From NCBI RefSeq assembly GCF_014529705.1, contig NZ_JAANIH010000023.1, forward strand, positions 62,001 through 126,000: 64,000 nt of DNA. The letters run 5' to 3'. How positions within the stretch are numbered: the stretch's first letter is position 1; each line of letters begins with the position of its first letter. Made by a program: the position numbers and the translations under genes. Under the pieces are notes generated by a model, which did no database searches, had not been told where the DNA came from, and saw nothing but the letters and a program-made list of their open reading frames with translations. Positions 34,186 through 42,750 of the stretch are shown here, piece by piece. The stretch comes from Bradyrhizobium campsiandrae (GTDB lineage Bacteria; Pseudomonadota; Alphaproteobacteria; Rhizobiales; Xanthobacteraceae).

Positions 34186-36536
34186 GCCTTGCCCTTTTGC
34201 CCCTTGCTCTTGCCTTTGCCCTTGTTCTTTTGCTTGCCCTTCTTGCCGGATTTCGGCTTCGGCGGCTTGCGTTTTTTATCCGGACTGCGTCCCGGATGGG
34301 CCTTGAACGAAGGGCGGCGCTGTGGTCCGGGGCGCCTGCGCTCGCGCGGGCTCGTCGCGCTGTCCGACGACAGCAGCTCGAAGCGCAGTGCGCCCGCGAC
34401 GGGGGCCGCTTCGATCAGCCTGACGTCGACGACGTCGCCGAGCTGGTACATGGTGCCGCTGCGCGTTCCGATCAGGGCGTGGCGGCTCTCGTCATAGTTG
34501 AAATATTCCGCGCCGAGGGATCGGATCGGGATCAATCCGTCGGCGCCGGTCTCGCTCAGCTTGACGAACAGGCCGGCGCGGGTGACGCCGGAGACGCGGC
34601 CCTGAAAACTGGCGCCGATACGGTCGGCGAGGTGATGGGCGATCAGACGATCGACGGTCTCGCGCTCCGCCTTCATGGCGCGCCGCTCGGTCAGCGAGAT
34701 ATGGGCGGCGACTTCGCTCAAGGTTTCCGGCGTCTCGCTGTCGGGCAGGGCGCCTTCGCCGAGGCCGAGCGCGCGGACCAGCGCGCGGTGCACGACGAGG
34801 TCGGCATAGCGGCGGATCGGCGAGGTGAAGTGCGCGTAGCGGCGCAGGTTCAGGCCGAAATGACCATAATTTTCCGACGAGTACTCGGCCTGCGCCTGGG
34901 CGCGCAGCACGACCTCGCTGACCAGCGGGTAATAATCGTGACCTTCGAGCTGGGCCAGCACGCGGTTGAACAGGGTCGGGCGCAGCGCGCCTGATTTGGC
35001 GAAGGGAACGTCCAGCGTCTCCAGGAATTCGGAGAGTGCGTGGACCTTCTCCAGTGTCGGCTCATCGTGCACGCGGTAGATCAGCGGGAGCGATTTCTTC
35101 TCCAGCATCTCGGCCGCGGCGACGTTGGCGAGGATCATGAACTCTTCGATCAGCTTGTGCGCATCGAGACGCTCAGGCACGACGACGCGGTCGACCGTGC
35201 CGTCGCTCTTGAGCAGGATCTTGCGCTCGGGCAGATCGAGATTGAGCGGATCGCGCTCGTCGCGGGCGCGCTTGACGCAGGCATAGGCCGCATAGAGCGG
35301 CCTGAGGATCGGATCGAGCAGGGGACCGGTGGTGTCGTCGGGCCTGCCGTCGATCGCGGCCTGCGCCTGCGCGTAGCTCAGCTTGGCGGCCGAGCGCATC
35401 AGGATGCGGTGAAAGCTGTGCGACTTCTTGCGGCCATCAGGCGCGATGATCATCCGCACCGCCAGCGCGCCGCGCGGCTCGCCCGGCACCAGCGAGCAGA
35501 GATTATTGGAGATGCGCTCGGGCAGCATCGGCACGACGCGGTCGGGGAAATAGACCGAGTTGCCGCGGTCGAGCGCATCGCGGTCGAGCGCGGTGCCGGG
35601 CCGGACATAGAAGCTGACATCGGCGATGGCGACATCGACGATGAAGCCGCCTCTGTTGTTGGGATCTGGATCCGCCTGCGCATGCACCGCGTCGTCGTGA
35701 TCCTTGGCATCGGGCGGATCGATGGTGACGAGCGGAACGTCGCGCCAGTCTTCGCGTCCTTTCAGGTTGGCGGGCTCGGCGGCTTCGGCCTCGCGCTCTG
35801 CGGCGGAGGAGAAATTTAGCGGGATGTCGTGAGCGTAGATCGCGATCAGGCTGATCGCCTTCTCGCTCTTGACCGAACCGAGCTTCTCTTTCACCCGCCC
35901 TGAGGCGAGGCCGAAGCTGCGGGTGCGGACGATGTCGACGCTGACGAGGTCGCCGTCCTGCGCGCCCTTGGTGTCGGCGGCAGCGATATTCAGCTCGCGG
36001 TCCGCCATCTTCTTGTCGACGGGCACGAGCCGTCCGCCGCCTTCGGGCAGGCTGCGGAAGACGCCGAGGATGCGGCTCTTGGCCTTGTCGAACACCTTGA
36101 TGATGCGACCGCGATAGGCGGGACCTTGCTCCTCGGTGGTCGGCTCGACGCGCAGCAGCGCGCGGTCGCCGACGCCTGCGGCGGTGCCGGGCCTGGGCCG
36201 GCGCGGCATCTCGATCAGGATCTTTGGCGGCTCGCCGTTTTCCACCTCGTCCCATTCGGTCGGGGAGGCGATCAGCTCGCCGTCGCGGTCGCGGCCGGTG
36301 ATGTCGGCGACCAGCGTCGGCGGCAGGCTGTCCGGTTCGGAGACCGTGTGGCGCTTTTTCTTGATGGTGCCGTCGTCGGCGAGCTCGCGCAAAATGCGCT
36401 TGAGCTCGATGCGATCGGCGTTCTTCAGGCCGAACTCGCGCGCGATGTCGCGGGTTCCGACCTTTCCGGGATGTGCCTTGATGAAGGCGACGATGGCTTG
36501 CCGGTCGGGAAAGCCACGGTCTTTCTTTGGTTTCAC
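34179..36536 (-). CDS. rnr: Ribonuclease R
   Basis: A 785-residue 3'-5' exoribonuclease of the RNB family that degrades structured RNA. After an N-terminal helix-turn-helix and cold-shock region come the catalytic aspartates in TIDPPDAKDHDDAVHA at about residue 274-285, the family phrases RGNSVYFPDRVVPMLPE and RYAHFTSPIRRYADL, then an S1 domain (VSGVTRAGLFVKLSETGADGL) and a lysine-rich tail (residues ~750-785). The start is GTG at 36536, 7 bases after the topA stop, so the two are likely cotranscribed. Confidence 0.96.
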   Translation of the reverse strand: MKPKKDRGFPDRQAIVAFIKAHPGKVGTRDIAREFGLKNADRIELKRILRELADDGTIKKKRHTVSEPDSLPPTLVADITGRDRDGELIASPTEWDEVENGEPPKILIEMPRRPRPGTAAGVGDRALLRVEPTTEEQGPAYRGRIIKVFDKAKSRILGVFRSLPEGGGRLVPVDKKMADRELNIAAADTKGAQDGDLVSVDIVRTRSFGLASGRVKEKLGSVKSEKAISLIAIYAHDIPLNFSSAAEREAEAAEPANLKGREDWRDVPLVTIDPPDAKDHDDAVHAQADPDPNNRGGFIVDVAIADVSFYVRPGTALDRDALDRGNSVYFPDRVVPMLPERISNNLCSLVPGEPRGALAVRMIIAPDGRKKSHSFHRILMRSAAKLSYAQAQAAIDGRPDDTTGPLLDPILRPLYAAYACVKRARDERDPLNLDLPERKILLKSDGTVDRVVVPERLDAHKLIEEFMILANVAAAEMLEKKSLPLIYRVHDEPTLEKVHALSEFLETLDVPFAKSGALRPTLFNRVLAQLEGHDYYPLVSEVVLRAQAQAEYSSENYGHFGLNLRRYAHFTSPIRRYADLVVHRALVRALGLGEGALPDSETPETLSEVAAHISLTERRAMKAERETVDRLIAHHLADRIGASFQGRVSGVTRAGLFVKLSETGADGLIPIRSLGAEYFNYDESRHALIGTRSGTMYQLGDVVDVRLIEAAPVAGALRFELLSSDSATSPRERRRPGPQRRPSFKAHPGRSPDKKRKPPKPKSGKKGKQKNKGKGKSKGQKGKAW

Positions 36537-36543
36537 TTAACCT

Positions 36544-39303
36544 CTAATTGGTGCCGGCGCTCTTCTTGGCCGGAGCTTTGGCTGCGCCAGCTGACTTGGT
36601 CGCCGACGGCTTCGTGGCAGAAGTCTTGGCCGTCGACGCCACGCCAGCGCGCGCCTTGCTGGTGGAATCGGTTTTGGTTTTGGCCGCGGCTTTCTTCGCG
36701 GCCGGTTTCTTTGGTTTTGGCGCGGTGTCGTCGCCGTCGGCAGTCTTCTTTGCTTTGGCCGGCTTCGCAGCCTTCTTCGCCGGCTTGGCCTTGCCGCCAC
36801 CTTTGGCCGCGCGCTCGTCGATCAGCGCGATCGCCTGGGCCAGCGTCACCGTGTCCTTCTCGAACTCGGCCGGAATGGTCGCGTTGACGCCGCCGGCTGT
36901 GACATAGGCGCCGTAACGGCCGCTCTTCACGGTGACGGTGCCGAGGGTCGGATGGTCGCCGAGCGCCTTGCCGGGATCAGACCCAAAGCGTCGGCTCGGG
37001 CCCTTGGCGACCTTCTCGGCGATCAGCGTGACAGCGCGGTTGAGGCCGATGTCGAAGACTTCATCGCCGGCTTCCAGGCTGGCATAGGTCTTCTCGTGCT
37101 TCACGAACGGCCCGAAACGGCCGAGGCCGGCGGTGATCGGCTGACCGGTCTCGGGATGCTTGCCGATCTCGCGCGGCAGCGACAACAGCTTGAGCGCAAG
37201 CTCGAGCTCGATATCGCTGGGCGAGGTGCCCTTCGGGATGCCCGCGCGCTTCGGCTTCTCGCCTTCCTCATAATCCTTCTGCTCGCCGAGCTGGATGTAG
37301 GGGCCAAAGCGGCCGGCCTTGACCCAGACATCGCGACCCGTCTCGGGATCCTGGCCGAGCGAACGATCGGCCGTGGTCTCGCTGTCGGCGGCGAGCTGCC
37401 GGGTGTAGCGACACTCCGGATAGTTCGAGCAGCCGACGAAGGCGCCGAACTTGCCGGCCTTCAGATTGAGCCGGCCGGTGCCGCAACTCGGGCACTGCCT
37501 GATGTCGCCGCCATCGGCGCGGGGCGGATAGATGTGCTGGCCGAGCATGTCGTCGAGCACGTCGAGCACCTGGGCGACGCGCAGATCCTTGATCTCGTCG
37601 ACGGCGCCGATGAAGCCGGTCCAGAAATCCTTCAGCACCTGCTGCCAGGAGATCTCGTTGTTGGAGATGCGGTCGAGCTGCTCCTCCAGATTGGCGGTGA
37701 AGTCGTACTCGACATAGCGGTTGAAGAAGCTTTCGAGGAAGGCGACGACGACGCGGCCCTTGTCCTCGCCATGCAGGCGCTTCTTCTCCAGCTTGACGTA
37801 GCCGCGGTCCTTCAGCACCTGCAGGATCGAGGCATAGGTCGAGGGACGGCCGATGCCGAGCTCTTCCATGCGCTTGACGAGAGAGGCCTCCGAGAAGCGC
37901 GGCGGCGGTTCGGTGAAGTGCTGGGTGACGGACAGCGACTGCCGCTTGATCGCCTCGCCCTGGCTCATCGCGGGCAGGCGGCGGGAGTCTTCGTCCTCCT
38001 CGTCGTCACGGCCTTCCTGGTACAGGGCAAGGAAGCCGTCGAACTTGACGACCTGGCCGGTGGCGCGCAGCTCCAGCGTGCGGCCGCCGGCCTTCGCCGT
38101 GATGTCGACGGTGGTGCGCTCGAGCTCGGCCGATTCCATCTGGCTTGCGATGGTGCGCTTCCAGATCAGCTCATAGAGCCTGGCCTGATCGGAATCGAGC
38201 TTGCGGCTCATGGCGTCGGGGCGGCGGGAGAGATCGGTCGGGCGGATCGCCTCGTGCGCTTCCTGGGCGTTCTTGGCCTTGGCCTGGTACTGGCGTGGAG
38301 CATCCGGCACATAGGCGTTGCCGTAATCCTCGCCGATCACCTTGCGCGCCTGGGTGATCGCCGACGGGTCGATCTGCACGCCGTCGGTACGCATATAAGT
38401 AATGAGGCCGGTGGTCTCGCCGCCGATGTCGATGCCTTCATAAAGGCGCTGGGCGATGCGCATGGTGTGCGCCGGCGCGAAGCCGTATTTGCGGCTGGCT
38501 TCCTGCTGCAACGTCGAGGTGGTGAAGGGCGCCTGCGGATTGCGGCGCGCCGGCTTGGCATCGACCGCCGTCACCGCATAGGTCGCCAGTTCCAGCGCCT
38601 TCTTGAAGTCCTCGGCTTCCGCGCCGGTGCCGATGTCGAGGCGTTGGATCTTCTTGCCGTCGGCGCCGACGAGGCGGGCCTCAAAGGTATCGCCGCGCGG
38701 CGTCAGCAGCGTCGCGATCAGCGACCAGTACTCACGCGGCACGAACTTCTCGATCTCGAGCTCCCGGTCGCAGACGAGGCGCAGCGCCACCGATTGCACG
38801 CGGCCGGCCGAGCGGGCGCCCGGAAGCTTGCGCCAGAGCACCGGGGAGAGCGTGAAGCCGACGAGATAGTCGAGAGCCCGGCGCGCCATGTAGGCGTCGA
38901 CCAGGGCGCCGTCGATCTGGCGCGGATTCTTCATCGCATCGGTGACGGCCTGCTTGGTGATGGCGTTGAACACCACGCGCTCGATCTTCTGATCCTTCAG
39001 CGCGCGCTTCTCTTTCATCACCTCCAGCACATGCCAGGAGATGGCCTCGCCCTCGCGATCGGGGTCGGTCGCCAGAATCAGGCGGTCGGCACCCTTCAGC
39101 GACCTGGCGATGTCGTTGAGCCGGCCGGCCGCCTTGGGGTCGACCTCCCAGATCATCTTGAAATTGGCGTCGGGATCGACGGAACCGTTCTTCGCGGGAA
39201 GGTCGCGGACATGGCCGAACGAGGCCAGAACCTCATAGGACGAGCCCAAATATTTGTTGATCGTCTTGGCTTTCGCCGGCGACTCCACAATGACGATATT
39301 CAT
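36544..39303 (-). CDS. topA: DNA topoisomerase I
   Basis: A 919-residue type IA topoisomerase that relaxes negative supercoils. The TOPRIM opening MNIVIVESPAKAKTI, the acidic DTDREG-like LATDPDREGEAISWH and the active tyrosine Y303 in LITYMRTDGVQID are intact. One zinc finger (CPSCGTGRLNLKAGKFGAFVGC...) and three topoisomerase C-terminal repeats (GRFGPYIQLGEQ, GRFGPFVKHEKT, GRYGAYVTAGG) follow, then a lysine/alanine-rich tail of about 80 residues. dprA lies further upstream on the same strand, separated by accessory genes. It is the usual chromosomal topA. Confidence 0.96.
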   Translation of the reverse strand: MNIVIVESPAKAKTINKYLGSSYEVLASFGHVRDLPAKNGSVDPDANFKMIWEVDPKAAGRLNDIARSLKGADRLILATDPDREGEAISWHVLEVMKEKRALKDQKIERVVFNAITKQAVTDAMKNPRQIDGALVDAYMARRALDYLVGFTLSPVLWRKLPGARSAGRVQSVALRLVCDRELEIEKFVPREYWSLIATLLTPRGDTFEARLVGADGKKIQRLDIGTGAEAEDFKKALELATYAVTAVDAKPARRNPQAPFTTSTLQQEASRKYGFAPAHTMRIAQRLYEGIDIGGETTGLITYMRTDGVQIDPSAITQARKVIGEDYGNAYVPDAPRQYQAKAKNAQEAHEAIRPTDLSRRPDAMSRKLDSDQARLYELIWKRTIASQMESAELERTTVDITAKAGGRTLELRATGQVVKFDGFLALYQEGRDDEEDEDSRRLPAMSQGEAIKRQSLSVTQHFTEPPPRFSEASLVKRMEELGIGRPSTYASILQVLKDRGYVKLEKKRLHGEDKGRVVVAFLESFFNRYVEYDFTANLEEQLDRISNNEISWQQVLKDFWTGFIGAVDEIKDLRVAQVLDVLDDMLGQHIYPPRADGGDIRQCPSCGTGRLNLKAGKFGAFVGCSNYPECRYTRQLAADSETTADRSLGQDPETGRDVWVKAGRFGPYIQLGEQKDYEEGEKPKRAGIPKGTSPSDIELELALKLLSLPREIGKHPETGQPITAGLGRFGPFVKHEKTYASLEAGDEVFDIGLNRAVTLIAEKVAKGPSRRFGSDPGKALGDHPTLGTVTVKSGRYGAYVTAGGVNATIPAEFEKDTVTLAQAIALIDERAAKGGGKAKPAKKAAKPAKAKKTADGDDTAPKPKKPAAKKAAAKTKTDSTSKARAGVASTAKTSATKPSATKSAGAAKAPAKKSAGTN

Positions 39304-39520
39304 GTAGTTCCAGTAACTTACGGGGAAATCTTGGGCCGAAATCGATCAGATTCGGGTCGGCCGTTTCGCACCGAACATGGGTGGTGAGGCGGTCCCTGTC
39401 AAATCGAGGGGTGTTGAGAGCCTGCGGGATGGGAAAAGTTTCATATCGAGAAAGTTGCAAATTACCACCTTGGAGTTGCGGCCGCGATGGGCGTAATGTC
39501 GCCGCGGGGCATGGATTCGG

Positions 39521-39769
39521 GTGGGGCTGGTGGCAAGGCCAGGAAAGAAACGTGCGCGCGCCGCATCAGGCGTGCGGGGAGGCTCGCGTAACGAGGAACC
39601 GGGGGAGGGCGGCGCCGATGAAGCCGTGGCCTTCATCGCCGAGCAGGTGGCCGTTTTGCGCAAACTCGCCGAGCGCCACAAGCTCGACGTGCTGCATTAT
39701 CTCTTGGGCATGACCAAGCTCGAGGCCGATGAGCACCTGCGGCTACGAAGCAAGCGCAAGCTGTCGTGA
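39521..39769 (+). CDS. Small conserved-looking hypothetical protein
   Basis: An 82-residue basic protein with an alanine-, glycine- and arginine-rich N-terminus (GLVARPGKKRARAASGVRGG) and a helical C-terminal half (FIAEQVAVLRKLAERHKLDVLHYLLGMTKLEADEHLRLRSKRKL). The start is GTG at 39521; GTG at 39530 is an alternative with a closer GGGTGGGG. It stands between the divergent topA and the convergent HxlR gene. I do not recognise a family. Confidence 0.65.
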   Translation: MGLVARPGKKRARAASGVRGGSRNEEPGEGGADEAVAFIAEQVAVLRKLAERHKLDVLHYLLGMTKLEADEHLRLRSKRKLS

Positions 39770-39818
39770 GGCTTGCGCATCGATCGGATCCGCCATCCTG
39801 AGGTGAGGCCCGGCGCCA

Positions 39819-40286
39819 TCATGCCGATCGCCGGCGTGATGCCGGACGCGGCTTCAACATCGTGTCCGCCGGGCTGAGCAGGCGCCCGTCCTCGGCGTGC
39901 ATTTCGAGCTTCTTGATCGGGCGGCCTCTCTCGCGATCGACCAAGATCGTTGCGATCTCCTCGGGGTGGTCGTCGAACTCCTCGCTCCATTGGCGCAGCG
40001 CCACGAGGATCGGGAAGGTGCCGCGGCCCTTCGGTGTCAGAACATACTCCTGATAAGCGCTGCCGTCGGAGGCGGGGGCGGTTGCCAGGATGCCGTGATC
40101 CACGAGCGAGCGCAGCCGTGCCGCCAAAATGTTCTTGGCCATGCCGAGCTTGCTCTGAAACTCGCCGAAGCGGCGCAGCCCAAACAGCGCCTCGCGGATG
40201 ATCAGCAGCGACCACCAGTCGCCGATCGCGTCCAGCGATCGGGCGATCGGGCAGGCATCGCCCTCGAAGCTGGTTCGTTTCACCAT
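39819..40286 (-). CDS. HxlR family transcriptional regulator
   Basis: A 155-residue MarR/HxlR-type winged-helix regulator. The conserved CPIARSLDAIGDWWSLLIIREAL (residues 12-34) carries the single N-terminal cysteine that HxlR proteins often use in redox sensing, followed by FGEFQSKLGMAKNILAARLRSLVDHG and the wing region. The C-terminal tail is basic. It is divergent from the SDR gene at 40409, with two palindromes of near-identical design in the spacer, so it probably represses the SDR. Confidence 0.9.
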   Translation of the reverse strand: MVKRTSFEGDACPIARSLDAIGDWWSLLIIREALFGLRRFGEFQSKLGMAKNILAARLRSLVDHGILATAPASDGSAYQEYVLTPKGRGTFPILVALRQWSEEFDDHPEEIATILVDRERGRPIKKLEMHAEDGRLLSPADTMLKPRPASRRRSA

Positions 40287-40340
40287 CGTCCTTCGTCCTG
40301 TCGCATTCGCACGGTTGCGGTGGCGATCACACGGATGTGT

Positions 40341-40357
40341 GGTTGCATCATAAAACC
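40341..40357. promoter_or_regulatory. Probable HxlR operator, distal copy
   Basis: GGTTGCATCATAAAACC is an imperfect 8-1-8 inverted repeat, matching the proximal palindrome at 40380-40394 in its TCAT core and GTT/AAC ends. The two centres are 38 bases apart. It lies 54 bases from the hxlR-type start and would be the second site of a tandem pair. Confidence 0.5.
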
Positions 40358-40379
40358 ATATGGCGTAGATCGCAACTCA

Positions 40380-40394
40380 GTTTCATCATGAAAC
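40380..40394. promoter_or_regulatory. Probable HxlR operator, proximal copy
   Basis: GTTTCATCATGAAAC is a perfect 7-1-7 palindrome, 14 bases upstream of the SDR start codon and just before its GGAGG ribosome site. Occupation by the adjacent HxlR regulator would directly block SDR expression. The similar copy at 40341 supports a tandem operator. Confidence 0.6.
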
Positions 40395-40408
40395 CAGTGG
40401 AGGCGAGC

Positions 40409-41182
40409 ATGAGACTTCAAGGCAAGACGGCGCTGATCACAGGCGGCAACAGCGGCATCGGGCTGGCGACCGCAAAGCTGTTCGTGGCCGAGGGCGCGAA
40501 GGTGATTATCACCGGCCGCAACAGGGAGACGCTGGAGGCCGCTGCAAAGGAACTCGGCCCTGACGCGATCGCACTTGCGGCTGATGCCACCGACATCGCC
40601 GCGACGGAAGCCGCGGTCAAGAGGGGTACGGAAAAGTTCGGCAAGCTCGACATTTTGTTTGCCAACGCCGGCATCCCCGGCGGCACGCCGCTCGGCTCAG
40701 CCACGCTCGAAGTGTTCGAGAAAGTCATCAGCACCAATCTCACCGGCGTGTTCTTCACCGTTCAGTCCGCGCTGCCTTATCTCAACGACAACGCCTCGAT
40801 CATCCTCAACGGTTCGGTGATCTCCGTGCTGGGCATTCCCGGCTACTCGGCCTATGGCGCGGCCAAGGCGGGGGTGCGCGCGATGGCGCGGATCATGGCC
40901 TCGGAACTGTCGCCGCGCGGCATTCGCGTCAACGTGGTCGCGCCCGGTGCGATCCGCACGCCGATCTGGGGCGCCGCGATCGCAACACCTGAAGCCGAGA
41001 AGGCATTCGAGAAGCGGATTGGGCTGTCGACGCCGCTCGGCCGTATCGGTGAACCCGATCACGTTTCGAAGACCGTGCTGTTCCTTGCGTCTGACGATGC
41101 CGCGCACATTCAGGGACAGGAGATCTTCGTCGACGGCGGGGCCGTCGCCTCGCCGAGCGGCGCGCCGATCTATCGCGGATAA
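40409..41182 (+). CDS. Short-chain dehydrogenase/reductase
   Basis: A 257-residue classical SDR. The nucleotide-binding TGGNSGIGLATAKLF is at residues 10-24, NAG at about 90, and the catalytic serine, tyrosine and lysine are in LNGSVISVLGIPGYSAYGAAKAGV (YxxxK). RLQGKTALITGG is the usual opening. The substrate is undefined: such HxlR-paired SDRs usually act on small aldehydes or ketones. GGAGG precedes ATG 40409. It is followed by a long GC-rich hairpin. Confidence 0.92.
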   Translation: MRLQGKTALITGGNSGIGLATAKLFVAEGAKVIITGRNRETLEAAAKELGPDAIALAADATDIAATEAAVKRGTEKFGKLDILFANAGIPGGTPLGSATLEVFEKVISTNLTGVFFTVQSALPYLNDNASIILNGSVISVLGIPGYSAYGAAKAGVRAMARIMASELSPRGIRVNVVAPGAIRTPIWGAAIATPEAEKAFEKRIGLSTPLGRIGEPDHVSKTVLFLASDDAAHIQGQEIFVDGGAVASPSGAPIYRG

Positions 41183-41201
41183 GTCAAATGAGCTGAAAGT
41201 T

Positions 41202-41244
41202 GAACCGGCCGGCGCGAACCGCGAACGGTTGCGCCGGCCGGTTC
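41202..41244 (+). terminator. Exceptionally stable hairpin after the SDR gene
   Basis: GAACCGGCCGGCGC (41202-41215) and GCGCCGGCCGGTTC (41231-41244) are perfect 14-base complements. The 15-base interior folds again: AACCG / CGGTT closes a CGAA tetraloop with one unpaired G. The whole is a 19-pair stem with a single bulge. There is no T-run after it, so it may end transcription weakly, protect the mRNA 3' end, or serve as a protein site. Confidence 0.7.
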
Positions 41245-41359
41245 CCTCGTCTTGCGGCAGGTATTTTCTGAACCTTGCGTGATGCGTTGAACCTTCGCGT
41301 GCGCTGCCAAGACTTTTCTACGGGCAGGGGGTCATAAGACCTATTTAAGGGAGCCCGTT

Positions 41360-41542
41360 ATGCCGAAAGCCGCACGTATTTTTGCTCCGATTTCAGCGCC
41401 GCGTATTCATACCGAACGTTCCGCAGTTCCGGCAAAGCACTCCGACGTGTCGGAGTTCATCGGGGTTGCCATCTTCTCCGGCATCGGCCTGCTCATGTCG
41501 CTCATCGCCGTGATCCTCGGCGTGCAGGGCGCCTGGTTTTAG
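41360..41542 (+). CDS. Small single-span membrane protein
   Basis: A 60-residue protein with a hydrophilic N-terminal half (residues 1-32) and one membrane segment, VAIFSGIGLLMSLIAVILGVQGAWF (written in two parts: VAIFSGIGLLMSL, IAVILGVQGAWF). GGAGCCCG just upstream of the ATG contains a usable ribosome site. I do not recognise the family; the C-terminal membrane end suggests a small regulator of a membrane complex. It is isolated between the SDR hairpin and the convergent azoR gene. Confidence 0.7.
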   Translation: MPKAARIFAPISAPRIHTERSAVPAKHSDVSEFIGVAIFSGIGLLMSLIAVILGVQGAWF

Positions 41543-41599
41543 CTTTGTCGATCTTTCAGCCGCCGCCGGGGGGCGGCAGCGGCTGTCGTCGGCGTAACC

Positions 41600-42208
41600 T
41601 TACGCCGCACGCAAGCCGGTGGCCGCCTGGAGCGCGCCGGCCAGCGCCTTTTCGCGATGTTCGGGACCGACCTGGATTCCGTCTGCGACGATGAATTCAG
41701 GATTGATGCCGATGAAGCCGAACACGCCACGCAGATAGGTTTCGAGATGCTCGAGCGCGGCCATCGGCGTATCCGCGCCGTAATAGCCGCCGCGTGAGAT
41801 GGCCACGATCACGCGCTTGCCGCCGGCCAGGCCCTGCGGTCCGTTCGCGCCATAGCTGAATGTCTTGCCTGCCACGAGCACGGCACGGTCGATCCAGGCC
41901 TTGAGCTGGCTCGGAATCGTAAAATTGTACATCGGCGCGCCGATCACCACGATGTCAGCCGCCAGGAACTCTTCCAGCGCGGCAGCACCGGCAGCGAGGT
42001 CGGGGCCGAGTTCCGCAGGCGCGGATGCGCCCTGCGCCACCGCAAGGTGCGACCCGGAAAGATGGGCGAGCGGGGCCTGGGTCACGTCGCGGTAGGTCAC
42101 CTCGAGCGAGGGCGTCGCCTGCCTGAGCCGGTCGACGATTGCGGCGGAAACCTGCCGGGAGACGGAGTGGGGGCCGAGCACGCTGGAGTCGATATGGAGG
42201 AGTTTCAT
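41600..42208 (-). CDS. azoR: FMN-dependent NADH-azoreductase (AzoR type)
   Basis: A 202-residue flavodoxin-fold NAD(P)H:quinone/azo reductase. The opening KLLHIDSSVLGPHSVSRQVS is the FMN-binding loop; PMYNFTIPSQLKAWIDRAV and the late SRGGYYGA are family marks. It protects against quinone and thiol-reactive electrophiles by two-electron reduction. It is divergent from an HxlR-type gene across 83 bases, a pairing known for electrophile-inducible azoreductases (as with YodB-regulated azoR in Bacillus); regulation is inferred. Confidence 0.92.
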   Translation of the reverse strand: MKLLHIDSSVLGPHSVSRQVSAAIVDRLRQATPSLEVTYRDVTQAPLAHLSGSHLAVAQGASAPAELGPDLAAGAAALEEFLAADIVVIGAPMYNFTIPSQLKAWIDRAVLVAGKTFSYGANGPQGLAGGKRVIVAISRGGYYGADTPMAALEHLETYLRGVFGFIGINPEFIVADGIQVGPEHREKALAGALQAATGLRAA

Positions 42209-42291
42209 TTGGGGTCACCCTGGTATAGATTTGTAACCCGCACTACATGAGTGACTGTCAAAATCCCCGCAAGAACGCACTTTTTTGAGCC

Positions 42292-42702
42292 ATGGGCACA
42301 TCTTTGGAACCTGCACACACCGAGTTTCCCGCGTCCCCGAGGCCCGATCCGAACCACGCGGATTGTCGCGGGGTCGCCTCCGTGCTGTCGCGGGTCGGTG
42401 ACAAATGGAGCGTGTTCGTCATCATGATGCTCAGCGACGGGCCGAAACGCTTCAACGAGCTGAAGCGCATGATCAACGGCATTTCGCAGCGGATGCTGAC
42501 CCTGACATTGCGCGGCCTCGAGCGCGACGGCCTCGTCACGCGCACGATTTTCCCGACCATTCCGCCGCGCGTAGACTACGAGCTGACCGATCTCGGTCGC
42601 GGGCTGCAAGAGCCGGTGAAGGCGCTGGGCGAGTGGGCGATCGCACATCAGGACAGGATCGCGGCGGCAAGAACGCGCTTTGACGAGAGAAACGGCGGCT
42701 AG
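42292..42702 (+). CDS. HxlR family transcriptional regulator
   Basis: A 136-residue winged-helix regulator. The conserved cysteine is C25 in HADCRGVASVLSRVGDKW, followed by FNELKRMINGISQRMLTLTLRGLERDG and PRVDYELTDLGRGLQ, all standard for HxlR. Electrophile sensing through this cysteine is known for relatives. It is divergent from azoR and likely controls it. The spacer shows only a weak, imperfect repeat around GGTATAGATTTGTAACC. A second HxlR gene is 2 kb away. Confidence 0.9.
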   Translation: MGTSLEPAHTEFPASPRPDPNHADCRGVASVLSRVGDKWSVFVIMMLSDGPKRFNELKRMINGISQRMLTLTLRGLERDGLVTRTIFPTIPPRVDYELTDLGRGLQEPVKALGEWAIAHQDRIAAARTRFDERNGG

Positions 42703-42750
42703 CGCGCCGACATCGTCGCGCTCCGGAATGAGGGTGTCGGACACACAGGC

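Noticed and set aside
42222..42240. Operator between azoR and the HxlR gene around GGTATAGATTTGTAACC
   Set aside because: Only the outer GGT/ACC bases are symmetric; the arms do not pair well enough to support a site, although a weak one may exist.
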